Of a stretch of 64,000 nt of DNA, positions 44,898-55,482 are shown one piece after another (position 1 is the stretch's first letter; every line of letters begins with the position of its first letter). The stretch is taken from contig JBANDB010000005.1 of assembly GCA_037576215.1 (NCBI GenBank), positions 1,054,001 through 1,118,000 of the forward strand. Reading direction: 5' to 3'. Origin of the DNA: Armillaria gallica. Lineage: Eukaryota; Basidiomycota; Agaricomycetes; Agaricales; Physalacriaceae. A model generated the notes under the pieces. That model did not search any database. It had not been told where the DNA came from and saw only the letters and a program-made list of their open reading frames with translations. The position numbers and the translations under genes are program-made.

Positions 44898-46029
44898 TTG
44901 CAGTTCAGTGCCACCAATGAAGTAGTCAATGAGGACAATGAGAACCCATACAAGGGTATTATCAATGCCTTGATCCTGGTACCGCATGTCAGGGACCTGC
45001 TGAAGACCAACAATATTTCGGACTCTGTTCTCACCTTCGATCTTGTGAGCCTATATTGCAACAACACAGAGGCTATCAAGTACATCGTCTACTGGCTCTT
45101 CTTAATTGGAACACTCAATTTGAGTTACAGAAGGGTGCTTTTGCTAGCCTTCATACTGTCTAAGAGCAACCTCATTAATCTAGCCTTGGTGGATCCTGCC
45201 AAATTTTCTGTTGCTTCTGAATGTCTTGTCCATGGGTTACCTTATCCCCAAAGCTTCTTCCTCATTGGTTCTGTGGTGTACAGCAATTTGTTTGGCTCGG
45301 ACATGACCAAGCAAATCTGCATGGAACTGCTGGATATTTCCTTCCTATGGGTGGCTGCCATTCTCAGGTGTGTCTTTGGTACAGCACCTGGCAGTGTACT
45401 TTTCTTCAATGGTTATCATGGAGGAATGTTGCTCACTTCCTGGATGAGGCCTGAGGGTGGTATGTTGCTCTGTTATTGTACAATGCTGTTCATGCATTCT
45501 GAACTGCCTCATGTCTTAGGTGGTGGTAATTGCAATGTGCATCCCTGTGCTGTTAATGGAAAATGCCATGGTCCAGGCAAGTGCTTCTGCTATTCTTTAT
45601 TTAAACAATGAGATTATTTGCTTACAGCTGTATGCGCATGGGATGAGCCTGGTGCACATCATGTCCCTCGCTGCTTGCATTGTTACTAACATGCCTTGAG
45701 TGCTGGTGTTTGATTGCTGTGCAGGGTTCAAACTATCTCAGTATCATTTGTGTCCCAAATTGCATGCAGACCCCGAAGAAGGTGATGTCGTACTGGTCAT
45801 ATTCACTGCAGGACGATACAAGAACCTGTCATACAATTTTATGTCAATGAACATCCAGGTTTTGCTAAAGATTGCAGACAGCCCTACTGTTACAGATAGG
45901 GAGAAGCCAGTATGGCCCCTGCCTACTTATCTTCATAAGATGCATGCTTTTGGGGTCAGTGGGAAGGAACCCATTGCTCCTGTTGACGAAGCGGAGATGG
46001 AGTATGATCTGGAGGAAGTGGTGTATTAG
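44898..46029 (+). CDS. Unknown protein with intron-split gene
   Basis: A 237-codon open frame begins at 44898. An AG just before it (GCTCAATTGCAG at 44892-44903) could be a splice acceptor, so the true start may be in an upstream exon. The protein begins acidic, then has ALILVPHVRDLL, long hydrophobic segments (YIVYWLFLIGTLNL, RRVLLLAFILSKSNLINLAL) and YHGGMLLTSWMRPEGG. A donor GTATGT at 45459 and an acceptor TTAG near 45520 remove about 62 bp. A second intron ends at 45724 after a TACTAAC branch point (45684-45690). A final exon to 46029 encodes an acidic tail ending EMEYDLEEVVY. No stop breaks the main exon. No known domain; possibly membrane-associated. It is one of the more intact gene-like regions in the window. 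Confidence 0.5.
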
Positions 46030-46780
46030 CTGCAAAGCCTTGTCCTGTTATGAATGTATGTTAATGTAATACTATGAATGTGTATTCTATGGTCTTTGTA
46101 AATTGTATTTGTATTTCGCTTCATCTTATTGTTGCACTGGTTCATAGGTCCCAGTCATCCACGATGACATTTTTTGCATTATAGTTGCCTTCGGGTTGAT
46201 TTCTCATTGAGATGGGTTACATGATAGCCACACATGTCATAGTTGATTTTCCATCCTCTTTTTCTGTATTTGGATTCCTAATATTACATTTGTATGCACT
46301 TATACTCATCCTCATTACATTTATTGTCCTGGTTGCCTGTATATACATGTGTAGCTTTTCTCCTGCATTCCATGATAATATTCAAGGGAAAAAGGGTACC
46401 CACTGGGTTTCGTCCTGGCTTTCTCCTTTGGCCCCAACAATTTGTTCACCCCATGAAGCTGCTACTTTTTGTACCACAGACTTCATTTTATATACTTCGA
46501 CGGGCTGAGTTGTCACAGGTTTTCAACATGTAGGACAGTTGTAGTGGGGTCATCCTGATAAAACCCAAAGTCGTCATGCCAGTAATCATCATGGATAGTG
46601 TTAAACCATGAAATGATACAGATCGGACATAGTACATGGCCACACTGTGGAAGGCTGCACGAGATTTAGATATATATGGCATGTTTATCGAGCATAAACA
46701 CACTCACACGAAAGGGCATCCCATGAGCAATGTACAGATCTCACAAGTGGCATCTGCCTCCAGCTGCAATGTATTCTTTG
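46030..46780. other. No gene recognised
   Basis: Downstream of the unknown gene. The hydrophobic plus-strand ORF at 46212-46508 has no homology I recognise. Confidence 0.3.
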
Positions 46781-46784
46781 TCAG

Positions 46785-47254
46785 TCAGTCAGTCCAGAAT
46801 GGTGCCAGGGAAGGAATAAAATGGTGACTGACAATTTTAGGCTCGCTAGCTTCACCACAGAACTCTTGCAGCTCTTCTTCACAGTCTGCCAGCTTCTTCT
46901 CCACTTTCTCTTGAGCTTGATACACATTACTTTGCTCTTGAAGGGCCTCCTCGTGTTTGTCCTGTAACTCTTCTTCAAAGCACACAAGAATTTTCTCAGC
47001 TAGCTCTTGAGCATCTTTTGCTATTCTCATTTCCTGATTATGGGTTACAACCATATGTGTAGACTGTAAATGAGTGTCTTACCTTCTGCAGGAGCTCAAC
47101 TGTGCCTTCTAATTCTGATATTTTCCTGCAGATGTCGTCCACAAGCTGTTTGTCCTTGTCAAAAGATATCACAATAACTTCTTTAGAAGGACTATGGGTG
47201 CAAGCCTTCTGGTGTTCTTTGCTAGATTTTGGTCATACAAATGCTCCATTTTCC
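46785..47254 (-). CDS. Coiled-coil protein fragment, two exons
   Basis: On the minus strand, a first exon (about 47252-47082) encodes VISFDKDKQLVDDICRKI and ELEGTVELLQK and ends at a GTAAG donor. A 49-bp intron ends in TAATCAG, and the frame continues EMRIAKDAQELAEK, EEELQDKHEEALQEQ, VEKKLADCEEELQEF and stops at 46785. Leu, Ile and Val fall at heptad-like intervals among many Glu, Lys and Gln, so the product should form a coiled coil of about 100 residues. No stop interrupts it. The start lies upstream and was not fixed. It may be a terminal piece of a larger protein; no function can be given. Confidence 0.45.
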
Positions 47255-47399
47255 ATGATCAGTATATTATCCGACGGTCTATGACTGTGGCGATGAGTTT
47301 GCTTATGGGAGTGGGTAGATGCCTTAGTGGGCAACATGATTCAATGTGGCTGGCAAGGATGCAGACACTATGTGATGGTATGGATTGCCATGTCCACAT

Positions 47400-48367
47400 T
47401 GATAAAATGGAGCATATTATAGACAGCCATAGAATCTAAGGAGCTCATCACCCAAGTGGCATAACGCTCACTGGCATGAAATGTCAGTGAATGCAGCGAG
47501 CTATGTCCTCAGAGAAGGAAACATGGAGGGGAGTGATTGATAGGCCCTGATAGAGGTTAATGTGAAAAAGGGTCCCAGACCACAATGTGCATGTACACAC
47601 ATCCCATAATACGAATCTCTAAAGTCTCTAGTGTTGTTTGACACATGCGTAAAACTGTGTTCACTCCATCAAAGTTATGGATGCTTGCCATGATCTCCAG
47701 CTGAAGGAGATCATGGCACAGCCCATAGATGCAGGCAGAGAATCATTCATCCACCATAATGTTCAAGGAACTGTCTTCTGGGTGATAAGTGAGTTTGATG
47801 AGGCACAGAAGTGGCATCAGAATGGAGCAAGCTATATCATGACAGCAGATGTTAGGATGTTCACGTGAAAACATCAGCATCTGCAGGTTGTGAAGCTCCT
47901 TCACCCACTCAAAACAATGAGTGAAGGTGAAGACGCAGTCACTGATGATTGCATCCACAAAATGCTCCCAATTCACCCCTACTTCCAACAACTCTCCAAT
48001 CGTGATGTTCTCCAGAACAATCTTCATTGCATGTCCCTCTCCTGTGGTGAGCATGGTGATGATCACTGGAAATTGATCTTTCCACTGATTCTTGTTGCCG
48101 AGAATGCGTACAGTATGCACATGATGTATGAGGTGGGGAGAGTGGATAAAAAAAATGTATCAGATTGCGGTGATGGGTTCAATGGCTGATATAGATGTCA
48201 GCAATCAACACAGCCTGCACCCTTTCCTGGAATTGACGATGGCTGAGACTGAGGCTCTCTGCATCAGCATGCACCGTTGGAGAATTTTCGAGTGTGAGGT
48301 CGATGATTTCGTCTGTTGATTCTATCAGAATACAGATATTTTTGGTGGGAGGGTGAGTGTCAGACAT
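47400..48367 (-). pseudogene. F-box/LRR-like protein, decayed
   Basis: The minus-strand reading starts MSDTHPPTKNICILIE at 48367. A second open piece (48120-47743) contains VDAIISDCVFTFTHCFEWV and LLCLIKLTYHPEDSSL. A third frame (about 47755-47570) reads CHDLLQLEIMASIHNFDG and TTLETLEIRIMG, and the last part contains LTFHASERYATWVMSSL. The alternating Leu-rich strands and the ERYA.W..SSL block match the C-terminal half of mushroom F-box-like LRR proteins. Frame changes and missing splice sites between pieces point to a pseudogene. The N-terminal exon has no clear F-box. Confidence 0.4.
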
Positions 48368-48754
48368 TGGGGGGAGGGGGGTGGGGAGACAAAAAACAGG
48401 CTGTACCCATTATTTTGCCCCAATTCTATTGGACCGATGGGTCTTCATTTTTGTGTCTGAAATTTAATGAATTGATGGAGTGGAATGCCGCAATCAATGT
48501 CAATATTCTACTACTGCCATTCAATGCAGGGCTTGCTTTAATCTGTGCCATGACCTCATTTCTTGGCTTGCTCATCATGAAGTTTAAGGTCGGGTAGATG
48601 TGCTGTTGTTGGAGAGGAATATGCTAGGCACTCAGCAGCAATGTGGCAGTTGACTGATACACAGGGTACAGTTTATGTGGTGGAGATTACAATGTTGTGA
48701 TCTAGTTCAGTACACTGCAACATTTGTTAATTCAATTGTAGTATCCATTGACCT

Positions 48755-49851
48755 ATGCCCACTCAAATCGTTCAGAAGGTCACATTGCTGGATTATACTG
48801 AGGCTGATGTCATACCAGAATCTTCTCTCCCAGCCCAACCTCCTGCTGAACCACAGTCTGCTAAACTTACTTGGATGTGGGATGGTGCTGGCAGGGGAAT
48901 GCCATCTACCCTGTTCATTGACAACCATCGAGGTAAAGGTTGAAGACATGGTCCTGTGGACCCCCATCGTAGTGTGCTCCTGCCACAATTTTCCTGAACA
49001 TGCTGGTATGTGGACAGTATTGGTGACCCTTTTATGTTTCAGTGTGGTTCCTTCAGTGATAGTGTTTTCCTCAGCCACAGACAACCCAACCACAGGCAGT
49101 CAAACCCGAGGAACTCCTCATGCAGGCAACACTTACCAAATTTGCTGAACAGAACTGGTCTTCAGGAGGAGAGGCACATACATGTGTTGTTGAGGTCAGA
49201 CATGACTGCTATTATGGTGTGTAGTGTGACTGAGTGACATATAGGCAATGTCTCCCATTCCACCATCACCATCTGTGACTGATGCTGGTGATGTTGGCAG
49301 TTTTGCTGTAGGAACCAAGCAGAAGATATTCAACAATCCTGATTCTTTGGCTGATGCAGACGCACACGTCATTCAGAAGATTTGTTATTCTGGGCCTATG
49401 TCTTCTGAACCAATGACTCAATGCCTATTTCTTTTTTCCAGAGCAGGACAATTGAACCTGGTCAAGTCGTTATCTTTGACAAGGGCAAAGAACAGATCGA
49501 TAACAGTGACCACAGAACAGATGTCGTGTCTGATGCTGGTTTAAGTTCCAATAAAAAGGTATGCATTTGTATGTGGCATGTTCCAATGTGTATAATGGTT
49601 CCTAGTTCCACTTCCTTTGCCAGATGTGGCATGGTGGCTTGCCCCCTGCTCAAGATGATCACTTGGCATGGCATCGAACTACTCTCATGTGGATCTCCAA
49701 CATGCAGCAGATCCTTAGCAGGATGTCCTTCAATGAATTACAAGATGCCAATTGGCTTTGCCCCTTCCCCATCAAGAGAATGTTGATACTGCAGGATCTC
49801 AGATTCATGGATGGAGATGAAGCGGAACACAACTTCCACGACAGTTTGTGA
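48755..49851 (+). CDS. Unknown protein, probably 4-5 exons
   Basis: Open pieces on the plus strand can be linked. 48755 to about 48935 starts MPTQIVQKVTLLDYTEADV and includes LTWMWDGAGRGMPSTLF. 49081-49197 includes KPEELLMQATLTKFAEQNW. A GTCAGA donor at 49198 and an acceptor at 49243 join it to AMSPIPPSPSVTDAG. An exon from 49441 reads SRTIEPGQVVIFDKGKEQID. A GTATGC donor at 49559 and TTTGCCAG at 49621 lead to a last exon containing WISNMQQILSRMSF and ending AEHNFHDSL. No stop falls in the chosen pieces, but two joints lack matching phase, so the model is tentative. The product is acidic and Pro/Ser-rich with a Trp-rich C-terminus. I do not recognise it. Confidence 0.4.
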
Positions 49852-50319
49852 AACATTGGAACCTGGACAATATATCCAATTGTGGTGATCGACATGGTGT
49901 GCATTACTTTATTTCCTCTTACATTGAGCATTCATATTGTGTCAGTGTTTGTTTTGTGTCTCTCATGGGCGACATTGCCTTCATACTAACTATGGGGTTC
50001 TCTCTCCTCAATGCCATCAGTGTTGCATTTATAACTTAGCATGTTCGAAAGAAATAGTGACTCCTATCCCATCGACCCTTGCAGCAGCTTTCTTTGATGC
50101 AGCGGCCCTGGAAGGAAGTTATTGACATCAGATAATATTTTGATACCTTCTATCCATATTTGGTCTTGTTTTTTTAAAAATGTTGTGTAACCTCTGTACA
50201 AATGGAATGTGCCATGTATACTGCTTTTCCTGACTGCATTTTAGCTCTGTTTGGTAACAATAGTAAATGAAAACCTATGCCACCAAGGTGATTGGTATTT
50301 GTACTTGAATGACCAGAAA

Positions 50320-51589
50320 GCTGATTGTCTTTTTCCCTTGCTTCCAACTCCCATCCTCACAGTGCCGTCATGATCACTATTAGCCGTAATGGGATGCAGG
50401 TCAATTTAATCCATCACTGTCAGGATATTGCTGTCTCCACTTCACATACCTCTCTCTCAGCTTCTTTTGTGGGTGCCATTTCAGATTTCTTGTGGCCAGA
50501 CATTAAGGGTATTAAGCTTGACTCTGGCCATTCCAGTCCACAGGCAACACATCTGGTGGTCAAGGGAGAACAGGAAGAATGATTCAGCAAACATCCAATT
50601 AACAATTTTGTCAAGCAGCTCACTGCTCTGAACACTGCCCAGATGTATTTTGTTATCACCGGCTGTGTGCAGACAAGGCCTGGAAAAAGCCATCCTTACA
50701 GCAGTTATTTCTATGGAATTCTGCTGTTTCTCCTGAGGGCCTGCAAATTCTGATGCATATGTTACCCAATTTGACCCAATTCGCAGTGGGCAGTTAACAT
50801 ATGAGAAGGATTGTGGAGGACCTTTACAGTGATGACATATTATCTGATGCCAAGACTCTCAAAAGGTTTCCAGCCCACCTCACATACCTTCATCTGGATG
50901 TGGTAGCCCTGGTCAGGGAGAAGAATTCCTCCCTTGGTGTGCATCTGAGAATAATATACTGGCTCTTGCTCCTAGACACTCATGTTCCTCTGACTACATT
51001 AGAACTGAAGCTGTTCACAAACAATGTCAGGGTTGGTCACAACATTCTTTCCCTCTGTGCATCTACAATTCAGACCATAAGACTGTATTTCATCAGTTCA
51101 TGATGTGTATATGTGTTTTGTACACTCCATGCTGACATGACACATCTGCTAGACACATTCATCTGCAGCACATTTGTGGATCTCAGTAATATGCCACACT
51201 TGAAGCATTTCCATATCCTTACATCAGAGTTATGCCTCCACGAACTTCTAAATGTAGTTCAGACAATTCATTTGCCAGATTTTGAGGATGTCAACATATG
51301 TGTCACGCTGATATCATTCAAGCATACCTTTGCAGGCCTTAAATGCTGGGATACTGCCTATGCTGCTCAAGAACTTGATGCAATCATGGTCATCAACCTC
51401 AGTTTACTGGTGAAAGAGCTGCAACCTTGGACAGCAGTGTACAATTTCTACAACAATCTCATCATGGCATGGTCACCCAATATGCAGAATGACGGTTTCA
51501 TGCATGTATTCTGGTTTAAAGACAGAGGGTTCTTAGCCAGGTTTGCAGATGTGACAGGCTCATTTGTGTCAATGGTAACATACCCATAG
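50320..51589 (+). pseudogene. F-box/LRR-like protein (LRR half)
   Basis: Plus-strand pieces in slightly different frames read VMITISRNGMQVNLIHH (about 50370), WKKPSLQQLFLWNSAVSPEG with LQILMHMLPNLTQFAVG (50690-50790), then KRFPAHLTYLHLDVVAL (50860-50915), PLTTLELKLFTNNV (50990-51030) and MPHLKHFHILTSELCLHELL (51190-51250), ending at 51589. Spaced L..L.L patterns of about 25-30 residues are those of LRR proteins; mushroom F-box genes have this type of second half. Two frame shifts and stops near 50580 and 50740-50795 suggest decay. No F-box was found 5' of it. Confidence 0.4.
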
Positions 51590-51599
51590 TGCTTACTCT

Positions 51600-53085
51600 T
51601 TCCTAGATTGTACCTGCATCTGTGACAATTGATGATGAATAAGTATGCTGTCTGTGTTCCCTTGTAATATAGTCCCTGTCTGCGAGTACAGTGTTGGAGT
51701 CCTGTAATCTTTGTACATTAACTGTTTATGAAACATTGTATTGTCAGTCTACATGATCTTGCTCATGTACAGTGTCTGTCTTTCAAGTCATCAGCATCAC
51801 TCTAATGAAGATTATGGTGGTCAATTCATTTGTATAGTATTCATACACTTCCATCAACATAACGTACAAAGAGAGAAGGATAAAAAAAAATCAACAATTC
51901 TTCTGTCAGTCATAGTTCTCTGCAATGATGAATCTGGTTGACCACTGTTAGCAATAAACAAATATAGCATTCAAGGACTTACTCCATCACTCTCACAGCC
52001 AATATGCTCAGTTCATCATGGTCCACGTCCACAACCTTGCCTTCTGTTGTCTGCTTCATAATAAGAATGTTCCCCTTGAATCAGATGTGGTCGTAAGTAC
52101 TGCCACTGATGTACCGGTTGTGAGGAGCCCATTCCTCTTCAATGTGGGTAGAAACATGGTAGAGAAAATAAGAGAAGATGCCTCGATCACAGAGGTACCA
52201 GCAGCATAGCTGGGGATTGTTTGGACCAGTACTGATCCACTCTTGCACGTAGTACATGCGGCTGTATATATGTGGCACAAGCACAATCATTGGATTTATA
52301 CAGTGCATACCCAGTAAGCATCCTGCACAAAGATTGGAAGACTCCTGGCTCAGATGTTAATTATGTCAAAGGTGTATTAAAGTGTAAATGACTTGCATGG
52401 TGTTCCATTAAGCAGTCATTGTGCATGAATACTGCAGTTTCACTTGTGGAACAACGCATGGTCAATACTAAAGGCAACACAAGGTGGGAGTGAGACATGA
52501 GACCACGATGCATTATGCCAAAGTCATATACTCCTTGTCAGTTTTATTCCCTTCACATACTTCTCAATCACATTTTTCATGGATGTAGTAATGGGATCTC
52601 GATTTAAATCATACTGTTTAGTGCAACTACTTTTGGAGCACTGATTGTTGACCAGAAGTTTAGATTGTATCCCTTTTAGGTCACCCCAAAACAGCTATAG
52701 CCCATGCTCAAGGTTGGTCAACATATTCCATTAATGTATCCATGAAGAACATGATCAATAGGTATGTGAAATGGAAGGACATGGAGATTACAACTTTGGT
52801 AACTTGAATTTTAAATTACACTTTTTAGTGCAACTGATTACAGAACAGTGATCATTCATCATGAATTTAAATTTTGACCTGTTTGGATTACTTCGAAACA
52901 GTCATGGCTCTCGATCAAGGTTTGTTGACCAGATTTGTTCCACTCCCAATCTTGCATGTGCAAAGGTCGAGATTCTCATCTCCAATTGGTAAAAGAACAG
53001 TGTAATGCAACTGCTGTATAGCATATCTGTCACCCCACCATAATTGCCTTCATCATCATAAAAATACTGTACTTGGGTCCATCTG
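51600..53085. other. No gene recognised; contains a direct duplication
   Basis: No supported gene. It includes an imperfect duplication upstream of the F-box-like gene, listed separately. Confidence 0.35.
52605..52945. repeat. Imperfect direct duplication upstream of the F-box-like gene
   Basis: Blocks at about 52612-52725 recur at about 52822-52942 in the same order: TTTAGTGCAACT, ACTGATTGTTGACC against AGTGATCATTCATC, CCCCAAAACAG against CTTCGAAACAG, and CTCAAGGTTGGTCAAC against ATCAAGGTTTGTTGACC. The period is about 210 bp. It may be a duplicated promoter segment. Confidence 0.5.
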
Positions 53086-53109
53086 TTGCTTTTTGCTTTC
53101 ATCCCAATC

Positions 53110-53685
53110 ATGTCCAATGGTCGCTTTCCTCTGGAACTCATCAATCAGATCATTCGCAATGCTGCACGAAATGTGGAGATGCTCAGCCTCCTTCACTCTA
53201 CTTGGGTTCCTTTAATCAGACCACTTATATTTGACATGCTGGTCGCTGATGGTCAGTGTGACATTCTCACCTGGCTTGATCTATTCATCTCCACCCCCAA
53301 CATTCCTGACCACATCAGGCACATCACTCTCATGCCCAAGGGAGTGACTCCAGGAGATCCTGTTGTCGCTGAGAATTTCATCCACCTCTTCCCTAAGATG
53401 TTATCTCTCGCTTTGCTTTCATTCAAGCTGGACTATGACATCCTTGTTTTGTCTCTCCTGTGTACCATTCGCTCCCTTATACTGCACAACTGCTTGCTAG
53501 ATAACATCTTACCTGACCTAAAATATGTGTTTCCCTGTTTGACAGTGTTGCATATCATTGACTTCATGGCTGGAAACCTTCAGTCACATGTCACCACAGA
53601 ATGGGCAGAAAAATTCATGCCTGGCTCGATGGCCTTCCTGTTCATTGAGACACAGAGTATGGAGACCATTGATATATGCATATGA
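53110..53685 (+). CDS. F-box-like protein, N-terminal part, truncated
   Basis: The frame is open from 53086; MSNGRFPLELINQII at 53110 is the likelier start. The first 40 residues (FPLELINQIIRNAARN..LSLLHSTWVPLIRPLIF) have the Pro-x-Glu-Leu start and the second-helix Trp of the basidiomycete F-box-like domain, which binds Skp1 in SCF ubiquitin ligases. It continues with LRR-like strands (LLCTIRSLILHNC, YVFPCLTVLHIIDF). The 191-residue ORF stops at 53685, while such proteins usually exceed 400 residues. Repeat R2 begins about 85 bp later, so the 3' half may have been lost to that insertion. Confidence 0.6.
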   Translation: MSNGRFPLELINQIIRNAARNVEMLSLLHSTWVPLIRPLIFDMLVADGQCDILTWLDLFISTPNIPDHIRHITLMPKGVTPGDPVVAENFIHLFPKMLSLALLSFKLDYDILVLSLLCTIRSLILHNCLLDNILPDLKYVFPCLTVLHIIDFMAGNLQSHVTTEWAEKFMPGSMAFLFIETQSMETIDICI

Positions 53686-53768
53686 GCCATGTCCGGCAAT
53701 GCGTGGTTTCAAGAAGTGCACGATGTTGAGATCCAAGGAAGTGATGTAGTGTTGGACTGTTTTTGCTC

Positions 53769-55030
53769 CTGATGATGAGCCTCCAGGCTCTGTATGCTCA
53801 GAATTCACAGATTTTGCCTGCTAATTAATGCTACTATCCCTTCAACGGACTTTCAGCAAACCAATGATTGCACGCACATTGATACCACTTTTATCCTATG
53901 GCAACCACTCCTTATGCACTTTGTTATCCATCCCATCTTGCCATGCATCATAATTGCCATACCTCATCATGGCAAGGCACCTTCGATCGACAATCATCCC
54001 AATATGGAATTGACGCATCACTCAGAAGCACCTAGTTGACATGCTCATTGATCACTTAATGAAAATGACGTGATTGACATGAGTACCCTCCCAGCTATGG
54101 CAATAGCAGCTACGGCAACTACAGACTGTGTTTACTAAGGCTGTTACTTCACCAAGGCCTCAAGAAAATGTTACCCCACATGTACTCCTCAGCATGATGA
54201 CTATCGCTCATGTAATCCGCAGCTAAACAGCACCTAATGATCCATGCATCACTCAATGACCCCATACGGTTTGCATCCATACGTGGCAATGTCGATGAGT
54301 TGCTGTTACTTTAGAAGACGAAATACCATATGTTTCCTCCGATTTTTACAAAGCCAAGGCCTTACATCCTTACTAAGTCTCGTGTATTTACTCTATTTAT
54401 AAATTTGTACTTGTAGTATAAAAACTAGCTAGAAAACATAGTTCAGGGGCAGTTCATCTCTAGTTGACTCCAGACTATGTCAATTATTGTCTCACACTAG
54501 TCTATTGCCAGTAAACCACATCTATTCACTGTTCTATGGCAATATACAGTTTACCCCAGCATATTCTTGATTGCATGTCGACTCTTGAGCTCACCAGAGT
54601 TATCTCATGGTTTTAACTGTGAAGAGTCCTTCGCTATGTGCTTTTCGCTCTTAACACTATTGGTGCATGCTCATACTATGCCAATACGTGATCGCTGTGC
54701 CATACCTTGCCCACGTTATCTTTTATAGGCTGTCATTGTTTCACTTTCACACCATTGGAGTTTTTACCGTTTCTCTTTCGCCATCATTATTGTCACCCAC
54801 TTGGGTAGTCTCAGAGCAGACTTAGGATCAGTTCAGCAAGTTTTTGTATAGTATCAGTCCCTTGAGTGGACTTGAAGGTTAGTTTTGATATAGGATAGGA
54901 TCATTTCAGTACCAGACCAGTTTCGACATTGACTCAGCACCCTCGCATCATATAGGACCAGTATCACCACCAGTTTTTGTAGTTCCATGTTTTCTCTCAC
55001 CAGTCCACCCTCAGCATCTCATTCCATGTT
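53769..55030 (+). repeat. LTR-like repeat R2, copy 2
   Basis: Collinear with 7330-8570, starting TGATGAGCCTCCAGGCTCTG. The TATA box TATAAAAA begins at 54417, at the same relative place as in copy 1. Similarity stops near 55030, so this copy is 3'-truncated or copy 1 is longer. It follows the truncated F-box-like gene. Confidence 0.5.
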
Positions 55031-55482
55031 TATTTAGCCACTCGCAGAGAGTATAAAGGTAATGATATCTTGCCCTGGTTCATCCACATGGCTGATTGAG
55101 AATAGGCCACTGTTTCCCTTTTGTGTGATCATCCCTTTTGCGGTCAATATCACATAGGTAATCACTCTGTGATAACTACTGTTCTACTATGAAATAACAT
55201 GCCTGCAGTGTACGATGTGCTGTAGTGATCACAGTGTTGGAAACTAGTTTGGTTGATGTTCTTGACTCATGAAGTTTATCGTGTACATTATGATCCTTAT
55301 CCTGTATATGTAATTGAAATTTTCTTTGTGTTCGACAAATATCTCTGAGGATCATTGCAGGGTGAGATAGTGCCACAGTTTACAGTTCCATCAAGGTGGG
55401 TTACATGCATTTATGACATTGTGAGAGTGAAGAAAAGTGCAGCTGAATGACATCATGCAAACACAGCTTCTGGTTTCCTGTC
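55031..55482. other. Upstream region of the ribonucleotide reductase pseudogene
   Basis: No gene seen. This should correspond to the former promoter side. Confidence 0.3.

Noticed and set aside
53086..53109. Start of the F-box-like protein at the first ATG (53086)
   Set aside because: The added residues are hydrophobic and unlike the family; the ATG at 53110 directly precedes the F-box-like motif.
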